The notes beneath the pieces are model-generated. The model was not told the origin of the DNA and made no database searches. It saw only the letters and a list, made by a program, of their open reading frames with translations. Shown piece after piece: positions 51,683-60,512 of a stretch of DNA of 64,000 bases (position 1 is the stretch's first letter; each line of letters begins with the position of its first letter). Source of the DNA: DATJLY01 sp035532935 (GTDB taxonomy: Bacteria; Pseudomonadota; Alphaproteobacteria; ATCC43930; CGMCC-115725). The DNA lies in NCBI GenBank assembly GCA_035532935.1, contig DATKQE010000077.1:93507-157506 (forward strand), read 5' to 3'. Both the position numbers and the translations under genes were made by a program.

Positions 51683-52498
51683 ATGGACCTATCGGCGGCG
51701 GGTCGTACCACCACGGATCGCGAGCAGCCTTATCTCGGCATCCAGGCTCTCTCCAAGGTCTATCCCACCCGCGACGGTCCGGTGCGCGCGCTCGATCAGG
51801 TTTCCCTGAGCGAGCGTCGCAGCGAATTTCTTTCCATCCTCGGGCCGAGCGGGTGCGGCAAGAGCACGCTTCTGATGATCGCCGCGGGGCTTTTGCCCGC
51901 CTCGAGCGGGACGGTCACGGTCGACGGCCGCACCGTCGACCGGCCGCGCACCGATATCGGCATCGTCTTCCAAAGTCCGGTGTTGCTGGAATGGCGAACG
52001 GCGCTCGGCAACATCATGCTCCAGGCCGAGGCGCGGCGGCTCGAGCGCGCGGCCGCCGAGGCGCGGGCGCGCGCGCTGCTCGACTCCGTGGGGCTCGGCG
52101 GGTTCGCGCACAAATATCCGGAGGAGCTTTCGGGCGGCATGCGCCAGCGCGTCTCGCTGTGCCGGGCGCTCATTCACAATCCGCCGCAACTGCTGATGGA
52201 CGAGCCGTTCGGCGCGCTCGATGCGCTGACGCGCGATCAGCTCGTGCTCGATCTACAGCAGATCTGGAACGAACGGCGGATGACGGTTCTCTTCGTCACG
52301 CACAGCGTCCAGGAGGCGATCTTTCTCTCCGATCGCGTCGTGGTGATGACGCCGCGGCCGGGCAAGATCGACCGCGTCATCGACGTCGATCTGCCGCGGC
52401 CGCGGACGCTCGCGATGCGCGAGACGCCGGAATTCGCCGACTACAGCCGCGAGATTCTCGGCCTGCTACTGGCCCGCGGCGTGTTGCGCGAGCACTAG
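51683..52498 (+). CDS. ABC transporter ATP-binding protein, nitrate/sulfonate type
   Basis: 271 residues; importer ATPase of the SsuB/TauB/NrtD group. Walker A GPSGCGKST, Q-loop VFQSPVLLEW, signature LSGGMRQRVSLCRAL, Walker B LLMDEPFGALD and H-loop VTHSVQEAIFLSDR are present. ATG 51683 has only a weak ribosome site, 20 bases after the hydrolase stop; longer in-frame starts inside the hydrolase gene lack similarity. It energises the permease that follows. Confidence 0.93.
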   Translation: MDLSAAGRTTTDREQPYLGIQALSKVYPTRDGPVRALDQVSLSERRSEFLSILGPSGCGKSTLLMIAAGLLPASSGTVTVDGRTVDRPRTDIGIVFQSPVLLEWRTALGNIMLQAEARRLERAAAEARARALLDSVGLGGFAHKYPEELSGGMRQRVSLCRALIHNPPQLLMDEPFGALDALTRDQLVLDLQQIWNERRMTVLFVTHSVQEAIFLSDRVVVMTPRPGKIDRVIDVDLPRPRTLAMRETPEFADYSREILGLLLARGVLREH

Positions 52499-52508
52499 GG
52501 CCGCCGCC

Positions 52509-53393
52509 ATGACGACGCCCGCCGACCCGCATGCCGAGACCGTGGAAGCGCGTTTGCCCACGATCGAGGAGGTGGAAGCGAATGTCCAACGCCTGCGCGC
52601 CCAACGTGAAGCCCGCGCCCGCACCGCCGGCATCGTCTATCCGATCCTGGCGGTTGTCGGCGTTCTCGTGCTGTGGGAAGCGGCGGCGCGGGTGTTCGCC
52701 ATTCCCGCGTTCATCTTGCCGGCGCCGAGCCTCATTGCGGCCTCGCTCGCGGCGCATTTCGGCCTCATCCTCTATCAGGGCTGGGTGACGACGTCGGAGA
52801 TTTTGCTGGGCTTCGGCCTCAGCATCGCGATCGGTGTCCCGCTGGCGCTGGCGATCTTTCTCTCGCCGGCGTTCGCGCGCGCGGTCTATCCGCTCCTCAT
52901 CTCCTCGCAGGCCATTCCCAAGGTAGCGGTGGCGCCGCTCTTCATCGTCTGGTTCGGGTTCAGCCTGCTGCCGAAGGTGCTGATCGCCTTCCTGATCGCA
53001 TTCTTCCCCGTCGTCATCAATACGGCGGTCGGGCTCGCCACGATCGAGCCCGAGAAGATCCTGCTCGCGCAATCCATGGGATTCGGGGCGGCGGCGACGT
53101 TCTTCAAGGTGCGCCTGGCGAACGCGCTGCCGCTCATCTTCGGTGGCCTCAAGATCTCGATCACGCTCGCGGTCGTTGGGGCGGTCGTGGGCGAGTTCGT
53201 GGGCGGCGATGCCGGGCTCGGTTATCTGCTGATGGTGGCGAACGGCAGCATGGACACGCCGCTGCTCTTCGCCGCGATTTTCGGCCTCACCGTGCTGGGC
53301 GTCGCGTTCTTCCTGCTGATCGAGATCGCCGAGCGTCTTGCCATCCCGCGCCACGCCGAACGCCAGAGGGCCGGCGCACACGAATCAATGTAG
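52509..53393 (+). CDS. ABC transporter permease, nitrate/sulfonate type
   Basis: 294 residues with six or so membrane helices. The binding-protein-dependent transport domain is shown by AARVFAIPAFILPAPSLI, SQAIPKVAVAPLFIVWFGFS and the ATPase-contact (EAA) loop AQSMGFGAAATFFKVRLANA with PLIFGGLKISITLA. A polar N-terminal extension of about 40 residues carries a charged helix. It starts 10 bases after the ATPase gene and ends the operon, converging on parE with a 15-base gap. Confidence 0.92.
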   Translation: MTTPADPHAETVEARLPTIEEVEANVQRLRAQREARARTAGIVYPILAVVGVLVLWEAAARVFAIPAFILPAPSLIAASLAAHFGLILYQGWVTTSEILLGFGLSIAIGVPLALAIFLSPAFARAVYPLLISSQAIPKVAVAPLFIVWFGFSLLPKVLIAFLIAFFPVVINTAVGLATIEPEKILLAQSMGFGAAATFFKVRLANALPLIFGGLKISITLAVVGAVVGEFVGGDAGLGYLLMVANGSMDTPLLFAAIFGLTVLGVAFFLLIEIAERLAIPRHAERQRAGAHESM

Positions 53394-53408
53394 GCGCGGT
53401 CGAGCGCG

Positions 53409-55382
53409 TCAAACGTCCAGATCCTTCGCGAACTGCGCCTTGTCCTGGATGAACTGGTAGCGCAGCTCGGGCTTGCGGCCCATCAGGCTTTCGACCAGCT
53501 CGACGGTGTGCGCGTACTCGCTCTGGCCCTTCTCGGGGAGCGTGACGCGCAGCAGCGTGCGCGTCGCCGGGCTCATCGTCGTGTCGCGCAGCGAGCGCGG
53601 CGGCATCTCGCCCAGGCCCTTGAAGCGGCTCACCTCGACCTTGCCCTTGTTCTTGGAGAACGCCGTGGCGAGCAACGCGTCCTTGTGCGCGTCGTCGTGG
53701 GCATAGAGCGAGAGATCGCCCTGTTGCAGGCGGTAGAGCGGCGGCGCGGCGAGGAACAGCTTGCCGCCGGCGACGAGATTCGGCATCTCGCGGAAGAAGA
53801 ATGTCATCAGCAGCGAGGCGATATGCGCGCCGTCGACATCGGCGTCGGTCATGATGATGACGCGCTCGTAGCGCAGCTTGTCCTCCTGATAGCGCTCGCC
53901 CGAGCCGCAGCCCAAGGCCTGGACCAGGTCGCTCAGCTCCTGGTTCTGGCGCAGCCGGTCGGCGGTGGCGGAGGCGACGTTCAGAATCTTGCCGCGCAGC
54001 GGCAGGATCGCCTGGGTGTCGCGCTCGCGCGCCTGCTTCGCGGACCCGCCAGCGCTGTCGCCCTCGACCAGGAAAATCTCGGTGCCCTCGGGGCTCGAGC
54101 GCGAGCAGTCGGCGAGCTTGCCGGGCAGGCGCAGCTTGCGCGTCGCGCTCTTGCGCTCGAGCTCGCGCTCCTGGCGGCGGCGCAGCCGGTCCTCGGCGCG
54201 CTCGACCACGGCGTCGATGAGGCTGCGCGCGCCCTGCGGGTCCTCCGACAGCCAGTGATCGAAGCGGTCCTTGAGCGCGCCCTCGACGAGGCGCGTTGCC
54301 TCGGCCGAGGCGAGCCGCTCCTTGGTCTGGCCCTGGAATTGCGGCTCGCGCATGAACAGCGACAGGATGATGACCGCGCCCGTCATCACGTCCTCAGGCG
54401 CGATCTGCGAGGCACGGCGGTTGCCGGTCAGTTCGCCATAGGCCTTGAGGCTGCGGGTCAGCGCGCTGCGCAGACCGGCCTCGTGCGTGCCGCCTTCGGG
54501 CGTCGGCACCGTGTTGCAGTAGGACGCGCACGCGCCCTCCAGATCCTGGGGCCACGCGATCGCCCACTCGACCCGGCCGCCCTCGCTGAACTCGGCCTCG
54601 CCGGCGAACGGGCGCGGCGTCAGCGCCTCGCGGCCGTCGAGCAGCGAGGCGAGATAGTCCTCGAGCCCGCCGGGGAAGTGCAGATGCGCTTCCTGCGGCA
54701 CATCGTCGGGCCGCGGCAGCGCCGGGTCGCACCACCAGCGGATCTCGACGCCGCGGAAGAGATAGGCCTTGGCCCGCGCCATGCGGTAAAGCGGCGCCGG
54801 CTTGAAATGGAGCTGCGGCCCGAAAATCTGTGGGTCAGGGTGGAAGCGCACCATCGTCCCGCGCCGGTTCTGCACCGGGCCGCCGTCCTTGAGCCTGGTC
54901 TTGGGCTTGCCGCGGGCATAGTCCTGCAGCCACAGGCGGCGGTCGCGCGCGACCTCGACCTTGAGCCAGTCCGACAGCGCATTCACCACTGACACGCCGA
55001 CCCCGTGCAGCCCGCCCGAGGTCTTATAGGCTTCGCCCGAGAACTTGCCGCCGGAATGCAGCATCGTCAGGATGACCTCGAGCGCCGAGGTCTTGGGGAA
55101 TTTGGGATGCGGATCGACCGGGATGCCGCGGCCGTTGTCCTTGACCGCGACGCTGCCGTCGCGATGCAACTCGAACTCGATGCGGCTGGCATGGCCGGCA
55201 ACCGCCTCGTCCATGGCATTGTCGAGGACCTCGGCCGCGAGATGGTTGAGCGCGCGCTCGTCCGTGCCGCCGATATACATGCCGGGCCGGCGCCGCACCG
55301 GCTCGAGCCCCTCGAGCACCTCGATGTCCTTGGCGGAGTAGGCCTGGGGCTTGCGTGCGAGATTGTCGAAAAGATCTGCCAT
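53409..55382 (-). CDS. parE: DNA topoisomerase IV subunit B ParE
   Basis: 657 residues, the ParE rather than GyrB length. The GHKL ATPase shows EVLDNAMDEAVAG, KDNGRGIPVD and GGLHGVGVSVVNALS. The transducer follows, then the TOPRIM metal site EGDSAGGSAKQARER and TDADVDGAHIASL, and a C-terminal RFKGLGEMPP and FIQDKAQFAKDLDV. It decatenates sister chromosomes with ParC, not encoded here. ATG 55382 (MADLFDNL) is the conserved ParE start; the frame stays open to 55433. Divergent from the thioesterase gene. Confidence 0.95.
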   Translation of the reverse strand: MADLFDNLARKPQAYSAKDIEVLEGLEPVRRRPGMYIGGTDERALNHLAAEVLDNAMDEAVAGHASRIEFELHRDGSVAVKDNGRGIPVDPHPKFPKTSALEVILTMLHSGGKFSGEAYKTSGGLHGVGVSVVNALSDWLKVEVARDRRLWLQDYARGKPKTRLKDGGPVQNRRGTMVRFHPDPQIFGPQLHFKPAPLYRMARAKAYLFRGVEIRWWCDPALPRPDDVPQEAHLHFPGGLEDYLASLLDGREALTPRPFAGEAEFSEGGRVEWAIAWPQDLEGACASYCNTVPTPEGGTHEAGLRSALTRSLKAYGELTGNRRASQIAPEDVMTGAVIILSLFMREPQFQGQTKERLASAEATRLVEGALKDRFDHWLSEDPQGARSLIDAVVERAEDRLRRRQERELERKSATRKLRLPGKLADCSRSSPEGTEIFLVEGDSAGGSAKQARERDTQAILPLRGKILNVASATADRLRQNQELSDLVQALGCGSGERYQEDKLRYERVIIMTDADVDGAHIASLLMTFFFREMPNLVAGGKLFLAAPPLYRLQQGDLSLYAHDDAHKDALLATAFSKNKGKVEVSRFKGLGEMPPRSLRDTTMSPATRTLLRVTLPEKGQSEYAHTVELVESLMGRKPELRYQFIQDKAQFAKDLDV

Positions 55383-55472
55383 GGTGAATTTCGTCGGCTC
55401 GATGTCAGGATCATGTAGGCTTGGGCGCGGCAATCACAACATCTGGTCGCGCGAACTGCAAGGGACTTTGCC

Positions 55473-55862
55473 ATGAGCGACGCTCAAATCCCCACGGGCG
55501 AGGCGGCGCTGCGCGCCATCGCCATGCCCGCCGACGCCAATCCGAGCGGCGACATTTTCGGCGGTTGGGTCTTGTCGCAGATGGATCTGGCCGGCGGCGC
55601 CGTCGCTTCGCGCCGCGCCCGGGGGCGGGTCGCAACCGTGGCGATCACCGGCATGACCTTCCATCTGCCGGTATTCGTCGGCGATGAAGTGAGCTGCTAC
55701 GCCGAAATCGTCAAGATTGGCCGGACCTCGATCACCCTCAAGGTCGAGAGCTGGGCGCGGCGCAGCCTGTCCGGCGAGCGGGTCAAGGTGACGCAAGGAG
55801 TTTTTACCTACGTCGCCATCGGGGCCGACCGACGGCCGCGGCCGGTTCAACCCGAAGGGTAA
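55473..55862 (+). CDS. Acyl-CoA thioesterase, YciA type
   Basis: 129 residues; one hotdog domain. The catalytic region ANPSGDIFGGWVLSQMDLAGG carries the conserved Asp, and TVAITGMTFHLPVFVGDEVSCYAEI and GRTSITLKVESWARR follow the YciA/acyl-CoA hydrolase pattern. It hydrolyses acyl-CoA esters of varied chain length in the cytoplasm, probably as a hexamer. Divergent from parE with a 90-base gap; no metabolic partner lies next to it. Confidence 0.9.
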   Translation: MSDAQIPTGEAALRAIAMPADANPSGDIFGGWVLSQMDLAGGAVASRRARGRVATVAITGMTFHLPVFVGDEVSCYAEIVKIGRTSITLKVESWARRSLSGERVKVTQGVFTYVAIGADRRPRPVQPEG

Positions 55863-55923
55863 AGCCCTGCGCCCAAAGGTCGAATCGTTCCGAACTAAAA
55901 CGGAACAGATGCGTTTTTGACCG

Positions 55924-55949
55924 GGAACCAACGCGGCCCCTTGCTCGTT
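55924..55949 (+). promoter_or_regulatory. EcfG-type promoter of the RlpA-like gene
   Basis: GGAAC at 55924-55928 and CGTT at 55946-55949 are 17 bases apart, within the EcfG spacing range. The -10 element is 43 bases before the GTG start of the RlpA-like gene. Confidence 0.65.
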
Positions 55950-55992
55950 TAGCCAGGGTTAAAAATCTGCAACAACGAAATGGGGACCGGTC

Positions 55993-56478
55993 GTGCCAAA
56001 GCGTAATGTTCTCCATTGCTTCGTGCATTCATATGTTTTACTTGCCCTTACGGGATGTTTTTCACCGCAACCGCCGCACGTAGCACAACAACTTCATGCG
56101 AAGGCCGAGGATGTCGCCTTGTGTCGGTCGGTTCATGCGCGGCGGCGGCTGCACTCCCAGATCGGTATCGCCTCCTGGTACGGGCCGCGCCACCAGGGAT
56201 TGATCACCGCCAGTGGCCAGCGGTTCGACCGGAACAAGCTCACCGCGGCGCATAACACGCTGCCCTTGAATACGAAGGCGCGGGTCATCGACCTCGAGAA
56301 CGGCAAGTCGGTCGAGGTGACGATCAACGACCGCGGACCCCATGTCCGCGGTCGCGTCATCGACCTTTCCGAGCGCGCCGCGCGGCGCCTCGGCATGAAG
56401 AAGAAAGGGCTCGCCCGGGTCGAGATCGAGCCAATCGGGCGGGTTGGGACACGCCTGGCGCTGGCCGGGGGCAGTTGA
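55993..56478 (+). CDS. rlpA: RlpA-like septal-ring lipoprotein
   Basis: 161 residues. A lipobox (LLALTGCFSP) is followed by an RlpA double-psi beta-barrel: GIASWYGPRHQGLITASGQR, LTAAHNTLPLNTKARVIDLE and VTINDRGPHVRGRVIDLSERAA, including the conserved aspartate and histidine. RlpA-type proteins cleave denuded peptidoglycan or support septal and envelope structure. The SPOR domain of larger RlpA proteins is absent. GTG 55993 follows GGGGA. Expression is probably stress-controlled through the upstream EcfG-type promoter. Confidence 0.88.
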   Translation: MPKRNVLHCFVHSYVLLALTGCFSPQPPHVAQQLHAKAEDVALCRSVHARRRLHSQIGIASWYGPRHQGLITASGQRFDRNKLTAAHNTLPLNTKARVIDLENGKSVEVTINDRGPHVRGRVIDLSERAARRLGMKKKGLARVEIEPIGRVGTRLALAGGS

Positions 56479-56561
56479 GCGGCGACACCGATTCCCGTCG
56501 TTGATCCGGCGCCGGGAACGGGTTCTGCGCTATGGGGCTTCACGGCGATGAGGCGGGCGTG

Positions 56562-56771
56562 ATGGCGACGATGACGAGCGAGCGGCAGATCTGGGAGGCG
56601 GCGGTGCTGCTGGTACGCTGCCACGGCGAGCACGCCGCGCAAGTCGCGGCCCTCGAGGCCCGCCGCCGCGGCGTCGATGACAGGTCGGGCCGCGTCGTCT
56701 GGGCATGGATCGCGCGCGTCACCGCCGAGCTGATCCGGCTGGAGCCCGACGTTACCGAACGGGTCCATTGA
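56562..56771 (+). CDS. Small conserved protein of unknown function
   Basis: 69 residues from ATG 56562 (56532 and 56571 are alternatives). The sequence TSERQIWEAAVLLVRCHGEH and ARRRGVDDRSGRVVWAWIAR looks like a conserved helical protein; I think it resembles the DUF6961 group but am not certain. GAGGCGGG precedes 56562. It sits between the RlpA-like gene and a cyclase gene on one strand. No function can be offered. Confidence 0.6.
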   Translation: MATMTSERQIWEAAVLLVRCHGEHAAQVAALEARRRGVDDRSGRVVWAWIARVTAELIRLEPDVTERVH

Positions 56772-56814
56772 GCCCTGCCTCGGGAGCGAAGGGTGCTGTG
56801 GCGCGGTTTTTCAT

Positions 56815-58977
56815 TTGACCGCGACCCTCGCTCGCCCGCAGCATAGGGAACGGCAGCGCATCCAGCCTGCGGCGGCAGGGGCCGGCGCGGCCGGAACCGG
56901 AGCAGTGCCGACAATGCCGCGCAGCGAAGAGGTCCTCGAGACCATCGTCGGCCGCAAGGTAAGCGACAGCGGCGAGTTGGCGGCACTTTGCGCCGGCGAT
57001 CCGGCCGCGGCGGGCCGGATGATGGATGCCTTGCACCGGCTGTCGGTGCTCGCCGAGGTCGCCGATACGGTGACCGAGCGGCTGTCGCTCGATCACCAGC
57101 TGCCGCGGCTCATCGAACTCATCGCCACGGTCTTCGATGCCGAGCGCGCGACGCTGTTCCTGCTCGATCCCGAGACCGGCGAGTTGTTCTCGCGCGTGGC
57201 GCGCGGTGATGGCGTGGCCGAGATCCGCATCCCGGCCGCCGCCGGCATCGCCGGCGCGGTGTTCTTGTCGGGCAAGGCCGAGATCATTGCCGATGCCTAT
57301 CGGGATGCGCGCTTCAATGCCGAGGTTGATCGCCGCACCGGCTATCACACGCGCAACATTCTCTGCGTGCCCTTGCGCGGCCGCGACGGCGCGGTCTGCG
57401 GCGTCACCCAGGTGCTGAACAAGCGGTCGGGCGCGTTCACCGAGGCCGACCTCGTGCTCCTCGAGGCGATCAGCCGGCAGGCCGCGAACGCGATCGAGGA
57501 GGCGCGGCTGGTCGAGCTCCTGGAGCGCGCGCGGCGCGAGGAGAGCGAGATTCTCGCGATCGCCGAGGCGATCTCGACCGAGCTTCAGCTCGACGTGCTG
57601 CTCGGGCGCATCATGCAGGCGACGGTGCAGCTCCTCGATGCCGAGCGCGCCACCCTGTTCATCTATGACGCCGCCACGGACGAGCTGTGGTCGAAGCTCG
57701 CCGACGGCACCGGGCAGCGCGAGATCCGTATTCCGGCCGGTGCCGGACTGGCGGGCACGGCCTTCCGCAGCGGAACCGTGCTCGACATCCCCGATGCCTA
57801 TGCCGATCCGCGCTTCAATGCCACGGTCGACCGGGAATCCGGCTTCCACACGCGCAACATGCTGTGCGTGCCGCTGGTCGACCGCATCGGCGATCGGCTC
57901 GGCGTCGTCCAGGTGCTGAACAAGCGCGGCGGGCCGTTCACGCCAGTGGACATCCGCCGCCTTAAGGCGTTCGGCGCCCAGATCGCCATCGCCATCCACA
58001 ACGCACAGCTCTTCTCCGACGTGCTCGGGCTCAAGAACTACAACGAGAGCATTCTCAAGTCGCTCTCGAACGGCGTCGTCACGCTCGACCAGAAGCTCAA
58101 TGTCGCCAAGGTCAACGAGGCCGCCGAGCGCATCATCGGCCTTTCGATCGACGAGATGCTCAACCGCCCCGCCGAGCACGTGTTCGGCAACCGCAACGCC
58201 TGGATCACGCGCAGCCTCGAATACGTCGCGCGGATGCACGCCAACGACTATCACGCCGATACCGAGCTGATGCTGCCGGACGGCAGGATCGCCGCCGTCA
58301 ACCTCACCACCGCGCCGCTGCTCGATCTCGACAACAAGACGATCGGCTACATGCTCGTGCTCGAGGACATCACTCGCGAGAAGCGGGTGCGCAGCACCAT
58401 GTCGCGCTACATGGCCAAGGAGGTGGTCGACCGGCTGCTGGCGAGCGGCGAGGAAGTCCTGAAGGGTAGCGCGCATGTCGCCACCGTGATGTTCTCGGAC
58501 ATCCGCCGCTTCACCATGCTGTCGGAGACGATGAGCCCGCAGCAGACCGTAGCGATGCTTAACGAATACTTCACCGAGATGGTCGAGGTGGTGCTGGCGA
58601 ACGGCGGCATGCTCGACAAGTATATCGGTGACGCGCTGATGGCGATCTTCGGCGCGCCGGTCGAGGACGCGGCCGACGCCGACAACGCGCTGTCCGTCGC
58701 CCGCGATATGATGCGCGCTCTCGAACGCCTCAATGCGCGCCGTGTCGAGGCTGGGCAGGAGCCCATCGATATCGGCGTGGGACTCGCTACGGGGGACGTC
58801 CTCGCCGGATCCGTGGGCTCGATGAAGCGCATGGAATACACCGTCATCGGCGATACCGTGAACCTCGCGGCGCGGCTCGAAAGCGCGAATAAGCATTACG
58901 GCACCAAGGTTCTGGTCTCCGGTCCGACGGTCGAGGCGCTGCGCGCGCGCCCGCGGTGCTGCGGCGGCTCGATCTGA
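56815..58977 (+). CDS. GAF-GAF-PAS adenylate/guanylate cyclase, frameshifted at its 3' end
   Basis: 720 residues to a premature TGA. Two GAF domains (about 85-250 and 255-405; both with DAERATLF and the NKR signature QVLNKR) precede a PAS-like segment (GVVTLDQKLNVAKVNEAAER) and a class III cyclase: VMFSDIRRFTMLSE and YIGDALMAIFGAP hold the metal aspartates, and IGDTVNLAARLESA follows. The C-terminal coding continues in another frame from 58956. No membrane helix is seen, so it is a cytosolic sensor. TTG 56815 or ATG 56914 may be the start. The catalytic core is intact, so a truncated enzyme might still work. Confidence 0.85.
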   Translation: MTATLARPQHRERQRIQPAAAGAGAAGTGAVPTMPRSEEVLETIVGRKVSDSGELAALCAGDPAAAGRMMDALHRLSVLAEVADTVTERLSLDHQLPRLIELIATVFDAERATLFLLDPETGELFSRVARGDGVAEIRIPAAAGIAGAVFLSGKAEIIADAYRDARFNAEVDRRTGYHTRNILCVPLRGRDGAVCGVTQVLNKRSGAFTEADLVLLEAISRQAANAIEEARLVELLERARREESEILAIAEAISTELQLDVLLGRIMQATVQLLDAERATLFIYDAATDELWSKLADGTGQREIRIPAGAGLAGTAFRSGTVLDIPDAYADPRFNATVDRESGFHTRNMLCVPLVDRIGDRLGVVQVLNKRGGPFTPVDIRRLKAFGAQIAIAIHNAQLFSDVLGLKNYNESILKSLSNGVVTLDQKLNVAKVNEAAERIIGLSIDEMLNRPAEHVFGNRNAWITRSLEYVARMHANDYHADTELMLPDGRIAAVNLTTAPLLDLDNKTIGYMLVLEDITREKRVRSTMSRYMAKEVVDRLLASGEEVLKGSAHVATVMFSDIRRFTMLSETMSPQQTVAMLNEYFTEMVEVVLANGGMLDKYIGDALMAIFGAPVEDAADADNALSVARDMMRALERLNARRVEAGQEPIDIGVGLATGDVLAGSVGSMKRMEYTVIGDTVNLAARLESANKHYGTKVLVSGPTVEALRARPRCCGGSI

Positions 58978-59261
58978 TCCAGGTCAAGGGAAAGTCGCAG
59001 CCGACCGTGGTGTATGAATCGCTCAGCCATCACACGCCGCAATCCTTTCCCGAACTCGGCGCGGTCATCGCCGCTTATGAGGAGGGGCTCGACCGTTATC
59101 AGCGGCGCGACTGGGATGGCGCAGTGGCGCGCTTTGCCGCAGCGCTCGAGCGCGCGCCCGACGACCGGCCGTCCCACATCTTTCTCGACCGCTGCCGCTA
59201 CTATCGCATGCATCCGCCATCCGAGGACTGGAACGGCGTGTGGATCATGGAAGAAAAATAG
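58956..59261 (+). pseudogene. Detached C-terminal end of the GAF-PAS cyclase
   Basis: This frame (RRLDLIQVKGKSQPTVVYES, then DWDGAVARFAAALERAPDD and WNGVWIMEEK) is the normal tail of the preceding cyclase: the VKGK segment that closes the cyclase domain and a short TPR-like tail also seen in the CHASE2 cyclase (SEDWNGVWIMEEK versus PEHDWDGVFVAASK). Removing one CG from the run at 58941-58950 joins both frames as EALRAPAVLRRLDL. It overlaps the main frame by 22 bases. Confidence 0.8.
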
Positions 59262-59264
59262 CGC

Positions 59265-59574
59265 CGCGCGTCCCGGCCGGACCGCCTCCGGCAGCGTTCC
59301 GGTCGCGACAAAGGCATCGCTCGAAACGACGGCAAGACCGTGGCGCTGCGTATATGCGACGAAATCGTTGCGCGGACATCGTGGCGGTCGTCGGGTTGTG
59401 CATGGTCGGCACGCCATAGAGTGCCTTCGGTTGCGTCTGACGACACGCCGCTTTCAGCGCCTCGGGCACCAACCCGTTCTCGTCGATCGGTAAACCTGCG
59501 AGGCGAAAATCGAAATGGGACGCGAGCGCGCGCAAGCCGGGCAATAGGGGCCGCGGGTCGTAGTCGCGCGACAC
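59265..59574 (-). pseudogene. Remnant of a MocR/PdxR-type PLP-dependent regulator
   Basis: A minus-strand fragment reads PGLRALASHFDFRLAGLPID, PEALKAACRQTQPKALYGVP and MHNPTTATMSAQR, which is the aminotransferase-like domain of GntR/MocR regulators. After about 59370 similarity passes into another frame (RNDFVAYTQRHGLAVVSSDA, then TGTLPEAVR). Both ends are missing: no GntR DNA-binding domain, and no PLP lysine region. It lies between the frameshifted cyclase and mepA, so this patch has decayed. Confidence 0.7.
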
Positions 59575-59580
59575 ACCGAA

Positions 59581-60501
59581 CTATGGCGCGCCGAGCACCG
59601 CCCGGCACGCCGCCGGCAGACGCGGCAGCTTGCGCGGCGGCAGCGGGCGCGGATGCGCGGGCGGCGGGCGCTGATCGCGTACCCAGGAGGCGAGCGTCGC
59701 GTCGCAGCCGTCGCCCGGCGGCACCGGGACCTGCGCCACGCATTGGGGCGAGCCGGCAGGGCAGCGAAGCCGGACGTGGAAGTGGTCGTCGTGGCCCCAC
59801 CACGGTCGCAGCTTTCTCAGCCAGGCGCGCCGGTCGGGCGGCGTCGATCGGCACAGCGTTGCCTTGATCACGGGATTGACAAATATCCGGTCGACCGCGG
59901 AATCGATCGCGGCGAGTCGCAGCAGGGTGACCTGCCGCGCCGTGAAGCGGTTGGGATCGACGGCCTTCCAGTTCGCCAGCAGCATCGACGGCAGCCTGAT
60001 CTGCTCGCGCGAGGCTAGACGTAGCAGCGGCCCTTGCGCGAAGGTGAACCAGATATCCACATCCATGCCGGTCTGGTGGCTGGCGTGGCCATAGGGCAGC
60101 GGACCGCCCCGCGGCTGCGCCATGTCGCCAACATAGAAGCTCGGCAGTCCGGCGGCGGCGGCGCGGCGGCCGAGACGCTCGACGAAGGCGATGGTGTCGG
60201 GATGGCCGAAATAGCGCCGGCGGCTGAGCCGGATGACCTCGTAGCCCGGCCCGTTGAACGGCAGCCGACGGGCGCCGGCGAGACAGCCATGGGCGTCGCC
60301 GCCGATCGCCAGGGCGGCGCCGTCGGTCGGTCCGGTAACGCCGCTCCAGGCATTGCGCTCATCGCCGCTGGCGCTGGTGGTCGCGAGACAGGCGAGCAAG
60401 AGCGCCGGCGCGGCAACACGGCGCAGGCGATGCAGCGGCGAAAGGCGGCGCGGTAGAGGCGGTGGAATGGCAGCGACGATCATGTCATAGGGACGGTGCA
60501 T
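59581..60501 (-). CDS. mepA: Penicillin-insensitive murein endopeptidase MepA
   Basis: 306 residues; periplasmic LAS-type zinc peptidase that cuts D-alanyl-meso-diaminopimelyl crosslinks. Zinc ligands appear in GHASHQTGMDVDIWF (His and Asp) and in WWGHDDHFHVRLRCP. A signal peptide (VAAPALLLACLATTSASG) lies some 30 residues in. ATG 60501 is used; ATG 60483 would shorten the n-region. A Pro-rich C-terminus follows the catalytic domain. Divergent from the L,D-transpeptidase gene, so crosslink cleavage and formation enzymes share an intergenic region. Confidence 0.92.
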   Translation of the reverse strand: MHRPYDMIVAAIPPPLPRRLSPLHRLRRVAAPALLLACLATTSASGDERNAWSGVTGPTDGAALAIGGDAHGCLAGARRLPFNGPGYEVIRLSRRRYFGHPDTIAFVERLGRRAAAAGLPSFYVGDMAQPRGGPLPYGHASHQTGMDVDIWFTFAQGPLLRLASREQIRLPSMLLANWKAVDPNRFTARQVTLLRLAAIDSAVDRIFVNPVIKATLCRSTPPDRRAWLRKLRPWWGHDDHFHVRLRCPAGSPQCVAQVPVPPGDGCDATLASWVRDQRPPPAHPRPLPPRKLPRLPAACRAVLGAP

Positions 60502-60512
60502 CGGTCTCGAGG

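Noticed and set aside
58896..59417. A separate minus-strand protein of 173 codons opposite the cyclase tail
   Set aside because: Only its first part resembles a protein (the MocR remnant); the rest is antisense to the cyclase C-terminus.
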